Numbered from the stretch's first letter, positions 16,942 to 24,992 are shown. The stretch is 64,000 nt of DNA from CAZZHG01 sp964653655 (GCA_964653655.1 CAZZHG010000012.1:1-64000); one strand, 5' to 3'. Numbers and translations: made by a program. The notes: generated by a model from the sequence alone, not told the origin.

Positions 16942-18070
16942 TCCTTAACCCCAATGCTCGGCGAACTCGCGAAAGAGTTCGCACCGCAATATGTCGCGCC
17001 CTCAACGCACCATCTTCTAAGATTTGATCCAACTGGTTCCTGTCATTAATCAAGGCATCGTATTTTTGGCGGAACGGTGCAAGCTCTCTATCCATTGCCG
17101 TAAACAAACGCTCCTTCGCGTAGCCCCAACCCAGGCCCTTGCGAAGATCCGCTCGCATAGACGCCAACTCTTCACTGGTGGCGAAGTATTTATATAACTG
17201 GAAGACGATTGAACTGTCCGGATCCTTGGGTGCACTCTCCGGCGAGGGATCGGTCTTGATCTTCATCACTAATTTACGCAGTTTCGACGAATCCAAGAAT
17301 ATTGGGATAGTGTTTTGATAACTCTTGCTCATCTTTTGACCATCCAAGCCAGGAACAGTCTGTGGATGAAGCACCCCCGGCAGAGGCATTCTCAAAGTAT
17401 CGTGCGCTCTGGTTTCCATGACCTCCCCCAGCGTGGAGAACAACGTCATCCCCTCGAAACGCGCATTCGATAGAACCTCCGGCGGAACACTCTGCGGCTG
17501 TAGGAAATCCCCATTAGGCGAGTTTTTTCGGCAGTGAGCGTTGAGCTTTTGGACAATATCGCGCGCGATTTCTAAGTGCTGAATTTGATCTGGTCCCACC
17601 GGAACAATGCTCGCATTAAAAAGCACTATGTCAGCGGCCATTAGGACGGGATAAGAGTACAACCCAAAGTTCACGCCTTGATCGGGATCTCTGTTGGCGT
17701 TCAGATTTTCCGCCTGTTTGCTCTTATAAGCGTGCGCCCGATTTACCCAGCCCTTCTCCGTGAAACAAGACAATATCCACGCAAGCTCGAAGGTCTCGGG
17801 AACATCAGACTGACGATAAACAATCGTTCGTTCCGGTCTCGTACCTAATGCTAACCAGGAAGCGGCCACTTCATAAGTCTGGTTTCGCAACTCGGATGCA
17901 TCCGGAGTCGATGTCATCGCGTGATAGTCCGCGATGAACAGAAGGCTCTTCACTGTTGCCGCGGAATGGTTCGCAAGCTCTATCGCGGGCCGGATTGCAC
18001 CAATGTAGTTACCGATATGCGGAGTCCCAGTGGGCTTAACTCCAGTAAGGATCGTAAATGGAGCGATCAT
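16922..18070 (-). CDS. trpS: Tryptophanyl-tRNA synthetase
   Basis: TrpRS charges tRNA-Trp. The 382-aa class I synthetase has the HIGH-like GTPHIGNYIGAI (His18-Asn21), the ADYHAMT and VLMAADIVLF blocks, DQIQHLEIARDI and the KMSKS loop in GLDGQKMSKSYQN. The base composition is clearly lower than its neighbours: two sampled 60-base lines (17041 and 17641) are 47% and 50% G+C, while a line in the next gene is 58%. Rare-for-region codons (ATA, TTA, AAT) are frequent. This suggests acquisition by transfer. The start is preceded by TATATT at exact leaderless spacing. The stop lies inside the convergent hydrolase gene. Confidence 0.95.
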   Translation of the reverse strand: MIAPFTILTGVKPTGTPHIGNYIGAIRPAIELANHSAATVKSLLFIADYHAMTSTPDASELRNQTYEVAASWLALGTRPERTIVYRQSDVPETFELAWILSCFTEKGWVNRAHAYKSKQAENLNANRDPDQGVNFGLYSYPVLMAADIVLFNASIVPVGPDQIQHLEIARDIVQKLNAHCRKNSPNGDFLQPQSVPPEVLSNARFEGMTLFSTLGEVMETRAHDTLRMPLPGVLHPQTVPGLDGQKMSKSYQNTIPIFLDSSKLRKLVMKIKTDPSPESAPKDPDSSIVFQLYKYFATSEELASMRADLRKGLGWGYAKERLFTAMDRELAPFRQKYDALINDRNQLDQILEDGALRARHIAVRTLSRVRRALGLRTNPEFV

Positions 18071-18076
18071 TTCTCA

Positions 18077-18082
18077 AATATA
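18077..18082 (-). promoter_or_regulatory. Candidate leaderless -10 element of trpS (TATATT)
   Basis: Read on the minus strand, TATATT ends exactly 6 bases before ATG 18070 and no Shine-Dalgarno is present. Confidence 0.45.
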
Positions 18083-18150
18083 GCTGTGGATGTGTGGTCA
18101 GGCATAGACCAACTTGACTCGCCTCCCCGTTGTTTGGGACGAAGGGCTCC

Positions 18151-18537
18151 GTGCAAAGAGATTGGAAAAGCGAACTGCAAACAGTGGCCCGCGAAGTAGG
18201 ATGTGAAGCCGTTGCCGTCTATTGCAACGCGCCAGAGGACGAGGTCACAAAGCTTGTCGCCCACGTCGGCGAGGAGCCGAGGCTTTCGTGTCCTTTCGGA
18301 GTGACCCCGCTGGGCGAGTGCGCCGCCGGAGGCCCGGCTATCCACCGGGAGGTGAAAAATACAAAGGAATTCAAATACCACAGCCACATCTATCTACCGC
18401 TGGACTCCCAAGGGAAGCGGGTGGGGGTGGCTTGGTTCGCCGCCGTCAAACCGGGCTTTTTTGACGATTTGGAGGCGGTAAAAAGGGCACACGACTGTAT
18501 CCAATGTCTCACTTTTGAGTGCGTGGATTCCCGCTAG
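18151..18537 (+). CDS. Small GAF-like domain protein
   Basis: The product from GTG 18151 is 128 aa; a TTG at 18130 would add 7 residues. AAGGG 4-5 bases before the GTG favours the shorter form. The pattern of alpha-beta elements (GCEAVAVYCN, KLVAHVG, YHSHIYLPLDSQGKRVGVAWFA) resembles a single small GAF domain, a small-molecule or redox sensor. Several Cys (CNAP, LSCPFG, GECAA, DCIQC, ECVD) could be functional. It stands alone between divergent trpS and a highly expressed secreted protein gene. The stop codon lies in a 15-base palindrome. Confidence 0.55.
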   Translation: MQRDWKSELQTVAREVGCEAVAVYCNAPEDEVTKLVAHVGEEPRLSCPFGVTPLGECAAGGPAIHREVKNTKEFKYHSHIYLPLDSQGKRVGVAWFAAVKPGFFDDLEAVKRAHDCIQCLTFECVDSR

Positions 18538-18578
18538 TGCCAATGGCACTTGACTCATCGTATTAAAAATCACTAAAT
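18536..18578 (+). promoter_or_regulatory. Strong promoter with operator-like palindrome
   Basis: TTGACT (18550-18555), a 17-base spacer and CTAAAT (18573-18578) form a sigma70-like promoter for the gene at 18618. The -35 box is directly abutted by the palindrome AGTGCCA-A-TGGCACT (18536-18550), a likely operator site that also contains the stop codon of the previous gene. Confidence 0.6.
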
Positions 18579-18617
18579 GCGCCCAACTTATTAACCCCTC
18601 TTTCTTGGAGGTCTCTC

Positions 18618-19265
18618 ATGTTCAATCGTTTCAATACCGCCCTCGTCGCGGCCTTCTTGGTGGTCGTGGCGCCGGCGTTCGGCAAAGACGTCACCAAACA
18701 AGCTCGCAGCAACGATGTCGCTAGCCAGTACACCCTCGATGACCGCGGCAACTTCTTCCGCCAGGTCGGCCGCAATAAGTGCCAGATCACGAACGACGTC
18801 GAAGACTTCAAAGTCTCGCAGCACCCGAACGACGTCGCGATGGTTTACTTCATCAAGAAGCGCGACCTTTACGTTCTGCACAACACCGTCCGCACGGGTA
18901 ACTGCCCGAAGGCGAGCACGAAGGTTCTACAGAACAACATCGCAAAGAAGCACGGCGACTACCGCTACAGCGTCGTCTCCAACACGGACACCACGATTGT
19001 GAACGTTGCCCTCGGCGAAAACGGCCGCTTCACGGCTTGGGACGACACGAAGCTCGTGCTCGACCAGAGCCGCGTCGCGGACTACACGATGCACGGCAAG
19101 TTCGGCGTGAAGGGCGCGCCCTTCAGCAGCTACGCTCTCTTCCTCATCAATGAGACCGGCAACGTGCTCAAGGTGAAGGGTAACAACCCGGCCGGGTCCC
19201 TGTGGGACACGAGCGAGCGGTTCCTCGACCTCGCGGAATTCAAGGCTAAGTACAAGATTCAGTAA
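18618..19265 (+). CDS. Abundant-type secreted protein, unknown
   Basis: A 215-aa product with a signal peptide (FNTALVAAFLVVVAPAFG) and a mature domain of about 190 residues with two Cys (NKCQIT, GNCPKA). All signals for strong expression are present: a near-consensus promoter, TTGGAGG 7 bases before the ATG, a heavy bias to AAC, AAG, TAC, CGC and GAC codons, and a near-perfect terminator. It is monocistronic. The end of the mature part (NVLKVKGNNPAGSLWDTSER) looks like a compact beta domain. I do not recognise a family; an abundant periplasmic or surface protein is likely. Confidence 0.75.
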   Translation: MFNRFNTALVAAFLVVVAPAFGKDVTKQARSNDVASQYTLDDRGNFFRQVGRNKCQITNDVEDFKVSQHPNDVAMVYFIKKRDLYVLHNTVRTGNCPKASTKVLQNNIAKKHGDYRYSVVSNTDTTIVNVALGENGRFTAWDDTKLVLDQSRVADYTMHGKFGVKGAPFSSYALFLINETGNVLKVKGNNPAGSLWDTSERFLDLAEFKAKYKIQ

Positions 19266-19290
19266 TAGCCTTATCCAAGTTCATCGAGAG

Positions 19291-19328
19291 ATCCCCCGGT
19301 GCCTCTGGCATCGGGGGATTTTTCTTTT
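19291..19328 (+). terminator. Rho-independent terminator
   Basis: A 13-bp stem ATCCCCCGGTGCC / GGCATCGGGGGAT (one G-T pair) with a 3-base loop is followed by TTTTTCTTTT, 25 bases after the stop of the secreted-protein gene. Confidence 0.95.
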
Positions 19329-19416
19329 CCGGAAGGCTTCCTCGGCCACTGTCAGTATTCAGGCACGGGCGATTTTCAAGTGCTCGGATCTCCGCCGCAA
19401 TTCGGATCTTAAAGAC

Positions 19417-19433
19417 TGTCTAAGATTTAGACA
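19417..19433 (+). promoter_or_regulatory. Operator-like inverted repeat TGTCTAA-N3-TTAGACA
   Basis: A perfect 7-bp inverted repeat with GAT in the centre, followed 3 bases later by a further GTGTCTAAG half-site. It lies in the 300-base gap 19266-19565, which otherwise holds only the terminator at its left end and no gene. It is about 130 bases upstream of the Gly/Cys-rich secreted-protein gene. Confidence 0.45.
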
Positions 19434-19565
19434 GGTGTCTAAGAAGTTACGTCTGTAAACGGGGTCGACACGCCTGGGACCCCATGGCACACGCGTTGCT
19501 CTACTCCCCGTCCGAAGAGGCCGCGTTTCGACGGGAAGTCGGAGCAGTGGAAAGAACTTTGTTTC

Positions 19566-20003
19566 ATGGGGGTTAGTGTGAGGACGAGCGGTTTGTGTAG
19601 ATGGATGATGGCGATTGGGTTGGCTCTGTTTACGTCCCTGGACGCGCAAGCGCAGGTCGGCGTGAACGTTCAAGGGCCTAACGGCCAAGTCGTGGTTCAG
19701 ACGGGCGGCATGCATGCCGGTCCCGGCGGAGTTTACGGAAATCCGATGTACGGTCCCGGCTACGGCCGCGGAGTACGCGTGCACGTTCACGCGCGCGGAC
19801 GTTGCGGAAGATTCGGTTGCCGGGTTCGCGTTCGCGGCCGTTGCGGCGGCGGCGGATGCGGCGGATTCGCCCGCGGCGGAATGGTTCGCGGCGGTTGCGC
19901 CGGCGGCGGATGCGGCATGCCCAGCCGGCGTGGCTTCGCGGTGGTCCGGTTCGGCGGCGGCTGTGGCCCGCGCCGTGGCGGATGCGGCTCGCGCTGCTTC
20001 TAA
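19566..20003 (+). CDS. Secreted Gly/Arg/Cys-rich protein
   Basis: The 145-aa product has a signal peptide (CRWMMAIGLALFTSLDAQAQ) and a mature part in two zones. The first (about 31-70) is Gly/Pro/Tyr-rich; the second (about 71-145) is Arg/Gly/Cys repeats such as RGRCGGGGCGGFARGG, GGCAGGGCG and CGPRRGGCGSRCF, with at least nine Cys. Such sequence suggests disulfide- or metal-linked fibrous or surface material. A DsbA-like lipoprotein gene faces it 87 bases downstream. A strong terminator follows. No family recognised. Confidence 0.65.
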   Translation: MGVSVRTSGLCRWMMAIGLALFTSLDAQAQVGVNVQGPNGQVVVQTGGMHAGPGGVYGNPMYGPGYGRGVRVHVHARGRCGRFGCRVRVRGRCGGGGCGGFARGGMVRGGCAGGGCGMPSRRGFAVVRFGGGCGPRRGGCGSRCF

Positions 20004-20032
20004 GAGTTAGAGAGAGAGAAGAGAAAAATAAG

Positions 20033-20070
20033 ACGGCCTACCTTCTTGCGAAGGTAGGCCGTGCTTTTTT
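20033..20070 (+). terminator. Rho-independent terminator
   Basis: A 12-bp stem ACGGCCTACCTT / AAGGTAGGCCGT around the loop CTTGCG is followed by GCTTTTTTT. It ends the Gly/Cys-rich gene and could also serve the convergent DsbA-like gene. Confidence 0.93.
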
Positions 20071-20090
20071 TAGCAACTTTTAACGGGCGA

Positions 20091-20882
20091 TCAATTCGTT
20101 CCCGTTTCCTTCAAACGGCGATCGATGATCTCCTCGAAGGCCGGCGTGGGATAAGCCCCTTTGAGGCTGATGCCGCCGACGACGAAGCCGGGCGTTCCGC
20201 TGATGCCGAACTTCTGGGCTTCCGCCATGTCCGCCTGAATCGTGGTCTTCACCCGATCCGACTCCATGTCCTTCTTCATCTTGGCGAGGTCGACGCCGGC
20301 CTTCTTGGCCATTTCGTCGAGGAACTTCTCGTCCTTCATCTCACCCTGCTTTTCGAACACGTAGTCGTGGAACTGATAAGCCTTCTTCGGATTCTGCATC
20401 ACGATGGCTTCGAACCGCTTCGCGGCCGGCATCGCCATCGGGTGGAACTCGAGGGGAAGGTGCTTGAAGACGATCCGGATCTTGTCGCCGTACTTCTTCT
20501 CGAGCTCCTTCACCGTCTGGTAACCACGGCGGCAGTAGGGGCATTGGAAGTCGGAATACTCGACGACAGTGACGGCGGCGTTGGCGTTACCCAAAATCGC
20601 GCGGTCCTTGCTGATCTCCGGGGACTTCGGATTCTTGTACTCGGCTTCCCGGGTTTCCTTCTCTTCCTTCTCAGCTTGCTCACGGCTTTCCTTCTGAGCC
20701 GACTGATGGGCCTTCATCATGGCCTGAGTCAGCTTGTAAGGATGCGCTTCGAACGTTTCCGTGAGGATGTCCGGGTTATCCTTCAAAATCTTTTTCAGCT
20801 GACTAGGGGTGGGGGAACAACCGGCGAGAAAAAGAGCGAGCGCCGGGCCCACGATTCCAAAAACGTATTTGACGGTTCTCAT
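20091..20882 (-). CDS. DsbA-family thioredoxin-fold lipoprotein
   Basis: The 263-aa protein has a lipobox LFLAGC (lipidated Cys22), a charged helical linker (about 60-90, rich in Glu/Lys) and a DsbA/DsbC-type thioredoxin domain starting at AVTVVEYSDFQCPYCRR (CPYC at 114-117), with the cis-Pro in GISGTPGFVV. It should oxidise or isomerise disulfides at the membrane. The start has AGGAGA 8 bases upstream. The neighbouring Cys-rich secreted protein and other two-Cys exported proteins here are plausible clients. Confidence 0.9.
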   Translation of the reverse strand: MRTVKYVFGIVGPALALFLAGCSPTPSQLKKILKDNPDILTETFEAHPYKLTQAMMKAHQSAQKESREQAEKEEKETREAEYKNPKSPEISKDRAILGNANAAVTVVEYSDFQCPYCRRGYQTVKELEKKYGDKIRIVFKHLPLEFHPMAMPAAKRFEAIVMQNPKKAYQFHDYVFEKQGEMKDEKFLDEMAKKAGVDLAKMKKDMESDRVKTTIQADMAEAQKFGISGTPGFVVGGISLKGAYPTPAFEEIIDRRLKETGTN

Positions 20883-20898
20883 GTTGGTCTCCTGATAG

Positions 20899-20912
20899 GT
20901 GGGCTAGCCCAC
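20899..20912 (-). promoter_or_regulatory. Perfect 14-bp palindrome in the DsbA-like gene leader
   Basis: GTGGGCTAGCCCAC is fully self-complementary and lies 17 bases before the start codon, just upstream of the AGGAGA site. TAAAAT further upstream (about 20926-20931, minus strand) could be the -10. The palindrome may be an operator or a leader hairpin. Confidence 0.45.
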
Positions 20913-21040
20913 AAAATAACCCTGCTATTTTACGCGTACTTTTTCAGAAAAGGCAACGCTCGGCGGCGGCGCTTTACACTAAACGCACCGTCCTAATTCT
21001 GTGTCGGTTTCTTCACCGTTCTTTCGCCATCCCAGCCTAA

Positions 21041-21111
21041 GGTCTCTGCGCCACAGACCGATACTCTTCCAGTACCGCAGGATCGGCTCTCCGCCGATCC
21101 CCTTAAGGAGG
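21041..21111 (+). promoter_or_regulatory. Structured 5' leader with two hairpins before a small basic protein
   Basis: Hairpin 1 is GGTCTCTG / CACAGACC (21041-21059, one mismatch). Hairpin 2 is the perfect GGATCGGC / GCCGATCC (21080-21100). Hairpin 2 is followed after 4 bases by the strong ribosome site AAGGAGG (21105-21111). The arrangement would suit translational or attenuation control. Confidence 0.5.
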
Positions 21112-21115
21112 CTAA

Positions 21116-21514
21116 ATGAAGACGAAGAACTACCGCTACGGCAAGACCACCTGCAAAGGCTGGCTCAAGTCGGCGGGCAATGGCTATGAAGTGTGCTTCA
21201 CGTTCGGACCGAAAACCGTTTTCGTGGGCAACTTCATTCACGCCACCGAAGCTAACGCCTGGTGGACCCTCATGAACCGGGAAATCAAGACGTTCGGAAC
21301 GCGCTACAAAGTCGGCACCCGGTTTCCGGCCGCCAAGTACAGCCACTTCCTCTCGGCGCATCTCTACACTCGTTACTACAACTTCCTGGATCGGCTGTTC
21401 GTGAAACACACGCGTACGTGGCATCGCGCGGTCGTGCGGGATCTCCGCTCGTACAAGCGCATGGCGAATCGCGTTCCGTCCAACGAACGCTTCCGCCTGC
21501 TCAAAGCGGCGTAA
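21116..21514 (+). CDS. Small basic aromatic-rich protein, unknown
   Basis: The 132-aa product has no signal peptide and is strongly basic (about pI 10-11 by inspection), with many Tyr, Phe, Trp and Arg: KTTCKGWLKSAGNGYEV, NAWWTLMNREIKTFG, YTRYYNFLDRLFVK and RAVVRDLRSYKRMANRV. Expression signals are strong: perfect AAGGAGG, two leader hairpins, terminator. It may bind nucleic acid, but that rests on charge only. No family recognised; it stands alone between divergent and convergent exported-protein genes. Confidence 0.7.
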   Translation: MKTKNYRYGKTTCKGWLKSAGNGYEVCFTFGPKTVFVGNFIHATEANAWWTLMNREIKTFGTRYKVGTRFPAAKYSHFLSAHLYTRYYNFLDRLFVKHTRTWHRAVVRDLRSYKRMANRVPSNERFRLLKAA

Positions 21515-21531
21515 AAAGGCCTCGAATGAGA

Positions 21532-21564
21532 GGGGCGGCGCTTCGGCGCCGCCCCTTTTTTTTT
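21532..21564 (+). terminator. Rho-independent terminator
   Basis: A perfect 10-bp stem GGGGCGGCGC / GCGCCGCCCC with a TTCG tetraloop is followed by nine T. Confidence 0.97.
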
Positions 21565-21603
21565 GACGTATTATGCCCGCCCTATGTGACGGCCGAAAAA
21601 AAA

Positions 21604-21737
21604 AGAGCGACAGCGAGAGCGAGCGCAAGGAAGACTCCTTGATCTCTTGCACCGCACTTGCAGGCTCACGCCATCGCCACGTATGGGAGAATTTGAGATC
21701 GAATAGACTTCCTTGCGCTCGCTCTCGCTGTCGCTCT
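21604..21737. repeat. Perfect 30-bp inverted repeat of GAGCGA-type units
   Basis: The arm at 21604-21633 consists of 6-base units GAGCGA, CAGCGA, GAGCGA and GCGCAA followed by GGAAG. It is exactly complementary to 21708-21737 over 30 bases, with a 74-base spacer. The right arm ends 2 bases from the stop codon of the minus-strand M64 peptidase gene (stop 21742-21740). It would give a large 3' hairpin on that mRNA. The spacer holds no open frame and a weaker GATCTC/GAGATC pair. Confidence 0.93.
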
Positions 21738-21739
21738 AT

Positions 21740-23380
21740 CTAAATGGTTTGCTTCTTCGAGCCCTTCAGAAGACCGGCGGTGTCTTTGCGGACTTCCGGA
21801 GTCTGGAACTGAACTTTCACTTCCCAGGCGCCCTTGGCGTCCTTCTCGTCCAGCTCCCACTTTTTCTCTCCATCCAGATGCCCCATGGACTTGCCGTCCT
21901 TGAACCATTCCACCTTTAGAGGAGAAACGGGCGGCGTGACGACTTCGAGGGAAACGCGGCCGGCCGAAGGACGCGTGAGCTTCAGCTCGTCGATGACGCC
22001 GATCTTGCCGAAAAATTTGATCCAGTTGTTCTCCTGGCAAACGGGGCAGAAGTGGCGCGAGCTCATGTTGCGCATGAGACACGCTTCGTTCGTCGCCCGG
22101 TATCCGCCCACCGCGCCCGACTTCGTGAAGTTCGGGTGGATGCCGACGTTATCGTCGTCAAAATCGTAGTCCTCGTCGTACTCGTGGATGGTCAGGTTGG
22201 AGAGCCAGTTGTTCCCGTCGGCGATGCCCTCGCTGAACTTCAGCTCGTGGTCACCTTTCGTAAAGCCACCCTTCCAAACCAGGTCAAAGAAAGTGCGGTC
22301 TGGACTACCGGGACTCGTGATGGGAATGAGCCCTCCATCGAGCGACACTTCCAAATCCCTGTCCGTATCGACGCCGGAAGCGCTGAAGCGGATCGAGCGG
22401 TGTCCCCACTCACCGGAACTCGAGAAGTCCGCGGTGAAAGCGCCGGAATGAAGATTCTTCCAGGGCCAGTCGACGAAATGGGCAGCCGCCTTTTCGGGCT
22501 TCGCTCCGGGTTTCAGCCAATGCGACCAAGACACGTTCGAGGAAGAGCTGAAGTTCGCCCCGAAGAAAGTGGCCTCCCCTCCGTCGTACTCCTCGCCGAC
22601 CCGCCCGAAGTTGTGACCGAGCTCGTGGCGCAATACGATCTGGCCGCTTTTCGTCGACGAGGTCGTGATGGCGAACTGCCCGCCCAAGCCGCCGTAATAA
22701 GGATCGTTGGCGACGAGGATCGGATAGTCGCAGTCGGGAGCCTTCTGACAGGAACTGGAAGCGGCGAAAGTATCGCCCGGCATGATCGCCCGCAGGGTGT
22801 CGCCGACGCGGTAAAGCTTGTAGGCGGTGTTCTTGGGCTTGTCGTTCTTGCCGATGCCCGACTCCGTGGAAGCGCGAAACACGGCGTGCACGTTAAAGAT
22901 GGAACGGTACGAAGCGTAGGTGTCGCCGGTGAAAATGTCGTCGACGAGCCGGCGCACGTCCGCGAGGAATTTCGGCTTTTCCGCCTCGGTGTAGCCGTCC
23001 CCCATGAAAACCAAATCGATCCGGTTGGCCGGAGGCCCGTTGGACACGAGGGTGAAAACTTCGTCGGTCGCGCGGCTGGGCCGGCGCGTCGGAGTCGCTA
23101 CTCCACGGGCCTTCAACATGCCGCGCAACATCGAGGAACTCGTGCTCTCGAGGATGACCAGATTGCCGCCTTTGAGGTCTTCATGCTCGGCGACAAAACG
23201 CGGGAACGAAGTCTCCACGGCGGCGCGCGTGATCCGATCCTCGTCGCCCAATTTTTTCCCGAAGAACTCCAGGACCCGCTTCCCTTTGGCGTCTTCGCTG
23301 TACTCGGCGCGGTAAATGGCGCCGTGGGCGCGAGGCATCACAAAGAAAAACAGCGCAACCCAAAACGTCGCGATTTTCAT
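21740..23380 (-). CDS. Secreted peptidase M64 (IgA-peptidase-like) family protein
   Basis: The 546-aa protein has a signal peptide (MKIATFWVALFFFVMPRAHG), an N-terminal beta domain of about 80 residues, and a metallopeptidase domain: DLVFMGDGYTEAE (about 122-134) and the zinc site HELGHNFGRVGEEYD (252-266), the M64 signature in which His252, His256 and a later acidic residue bind zinc. A C-terminal region (about 430-546) looks like Ig-like beta sandwiches with a Cys pair (HFCPVCQENNW). It probably degrades proteins outside the cell. The stop is followed at once by a 30-bp inverted repeat. Confidence 0.88.
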   Translation of the reverse strand: MKIATFWVALFFFVMPRAHGAIYRAEYSEDAKGKRVLEFFGKKLGDEDRITRAAVETSFPRFVAEHEDLKGGNLVILESTSSSMLRGMLKARGVATPTRRPSRATDEVFTLVSNGPPANRIDLVFMGDGYTEAEKPKFLADVRRLVDDIFTGDTYASYRSIFNVHAVFRASTESGIGKNDKPKNTAYKLYRVGDTLRAIMPGDTFAASSSCQKAPDCDYPILVANDPYYGGLGGQFAITTSSTKSGQIVLRHELGHNFGRVGEEYDGGEATFFGANFSSSSNVSWSHWLKPGAKPEKAAAHFVDWPWKNLHSGAFTADFSSSGEWGHRSIRFSASGVDTDRDLEVSLDGGLIPITSPGSPDRTFFDLVWKGGFTKGDHELKFSEGIADGNNWLSNLTIHEYDEDYDFDDDNVGIHPNFTKSGAVGGYRATNEACLMRNMSSRHFCPVCQENNWIKFFGKIGVIDELKLTRPSAGRVSLEVVTPPVSPLKVEWFKDGKSMGHLDGEKKWELDEKDAKGAWEVKVQFQTPEVRKDTAGLLKGSKKQTI

Positions 23381-23570
23381 TCAGAGTCCCTCGGGATTTG
23401 TGATTGGCCGTAGCCGACGCTTCTAAAGTACTGCCGTTAGACCCCTGGCGCAATGTCCGGCCGGGGTTCCGTTAGCAGCCGCACACTCGACGCAAGGCAA
23501 TATCGTCGGAAAACCTCGTCAAGCCGCCTACCTCGGATACCGAAAAGTATGGGAGGGAATCCGCTCTTAA

Positions 23571-24983
23571 ATGCTCTTCACCGACAAAACTTTCCTCTTC
23601 TTCTTTCTGCCCTTCGCCCTGCTGCTCCACCGCTTTGCATTGCGGAACTCCCCCCAGGGCGCATACGGGAGCCGGGCGAGAGCCGTTCTGTTTCTTCTGA
23701 CTCTCGTTTTCTACGGCTGGCACACGCCGTGGTGGCTCATCCCGTTTCTCGCTTCCGTGGGTTTCGACTTTCTCTGGGCCAGGCTCATTCACGAGTCCAA
23801 GAACGAAAAGAAACGCAAAGCGTGGATGTGGACGTCCGTGGTGCAGAACCTGGGGCTTCTCGCGGTGTTCAAGTATTGGAACCTGATCGCGGACGGAGTG
23901 GCCTGGATGTCTCCTTCCGTGGGCGCGATCCTTCCCCGGCACAACCTTGCGCTTCCGGCGGGCATTTCCTTCTACACCTTCGAATCGCTCAGCTTCGTCA
24001 TCGACGTGTACCGCCGGGCCGTGACGCCGCCACGGACGCGCATGGAGTTTCTGGCCTTCATCGGGATGTTCCCCCGTTTCATCGCCGGCCCCATCGTCCG
24101 CTACAAGGATTTGCGGAATCAGTTCGATAACTACGGCGGCATGGACGTCAGCGGGGGACTGCGGGTTTTCATTCTCGGGCTTTTCCGCAAGGCGTGCCTC
24201 GCCGACAGCTTCGCCCTGTTCACCGGCTACGCCTTCGATGCGCATTACCCGCTCGACTGCCTGTCGGCGTGGCTAGGGGTCATCGCCTACACGATGCAGA
24301 TCTACTTCGATTTTTCGGGATACTCCCTGATGGCGATCGGTCTCGGAAAATGTCTCGGCTTTCAGTTCAACGAGAACTTCAATCAGCCCTACGCCGCCGG
24401 ATCCTTCAAGGACTTCTGGCGCCGGTGGCACATCAGCTTGTCGACGTGGCTACGGGATTATCTCTACATTCCGCTCGGAGGGGATCGCAAAGGCCCCGTC
24501 CGCACTTACGTGAATCTATTTCTGACGATGGTACTCGGAGGACTCTGGCACGGAGCTTCGCTTACGTTCGTCGCGTGGGGAGCGTGGCACGGCGGACTGC
24601 TGGCCCTCGAGCGCTACACGGGCTTCACGGAAAAAATGCCGAAACCCCTCGCCCGCGTCGTGACCTTCCTCGGAGTCTGCATCGGCTGGGTCTTCTTCCG
24701 GGCGAAGGACTTTACCGAGGCCTCCGCGATTCTCGGCGCCATGGCTTCGCCGGCGCGCAACTGGCACATGGCTTTCAATCCGTCGGGCCTGCTCGTGTCT
24801 CCGGTGGCGGTTTTCTTTTGTCTCGCCGGGCTCGTCTACTGTTTTACCGGCGAGGGAAGCTGGAAACCCAAGCGGCCGGTGAATCCCCTCGCGTGGGACG
24901 CCCTGCCCCTCGCGGTGGCGGCTCTTTCGCTTCTCGTTCTGTTCAGCAACCAAGTAATCCCGTTCCTCTACTTCCAGTTCTAG
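23571..24983 (+). CDS. MBOAT O-acyltransferase, AlgI family
   Basis: A 470-aa polytopic membrane protein with the AlgI/DltB features: LPAGISFYTFESLSFVIDVYRR split across two helices, FPRFIAGPIVRY, FKDFWRRWHISLSTWLRDY and LYIPLGG, and the catalytic His of GGLWHGASLTFVAWG. AlgI passes acetyl groups across the inner membrane for O-acetylation of exopolysaccharide. The next gene, 9 bases downstream, encodes an AlgX/AlgJ-like partner, which supports the role. No alginate polymerase is nearby, so the polymer is unknown. Confidence 0.92.
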   Translation: MLFTDKTFLFFFLPFALLLHRFALRNSPQGAYGSRARAVLFLLTLVFYGWHTPWWLIPFLASVGFDFLWARLIHESKNEKKRKAWMWTSVVQNLGLLAVFKYWNLIADGVAWMSPSVGAILPRHNLALPAGISFYTFESLSFVIDVYRRAVTPPRTRMEFLAFIGMFPRFIAGPIVRYKDLRNQFDNYGGMDVSGGLRVFILGLFRKACLADSFALFTGYAFDAHYPLDCLSAWLGVIAYTMQIYFDFSGYSLMAIGLGKCLGFQFNENFNQPYAAGSFKDFWRRWHISLSTWLRDYLYIPLGGDRKGPVRTYVNLFLTMVLGGLWHGASLTFVAWGAWHGGLLALERYTGFTEKMPKPLARVVTFLGVCIGWVFFRAKDFTEASAILGAMASPARNWHMAFNPSGLLVSPVAVFFCLAGLVYCFTGEGSWKPKRPVNPLAWDALPLAVAALSLLVLFSNQVIPFLYFQF

Positions 24984-24992
24984 GAGAAGACC

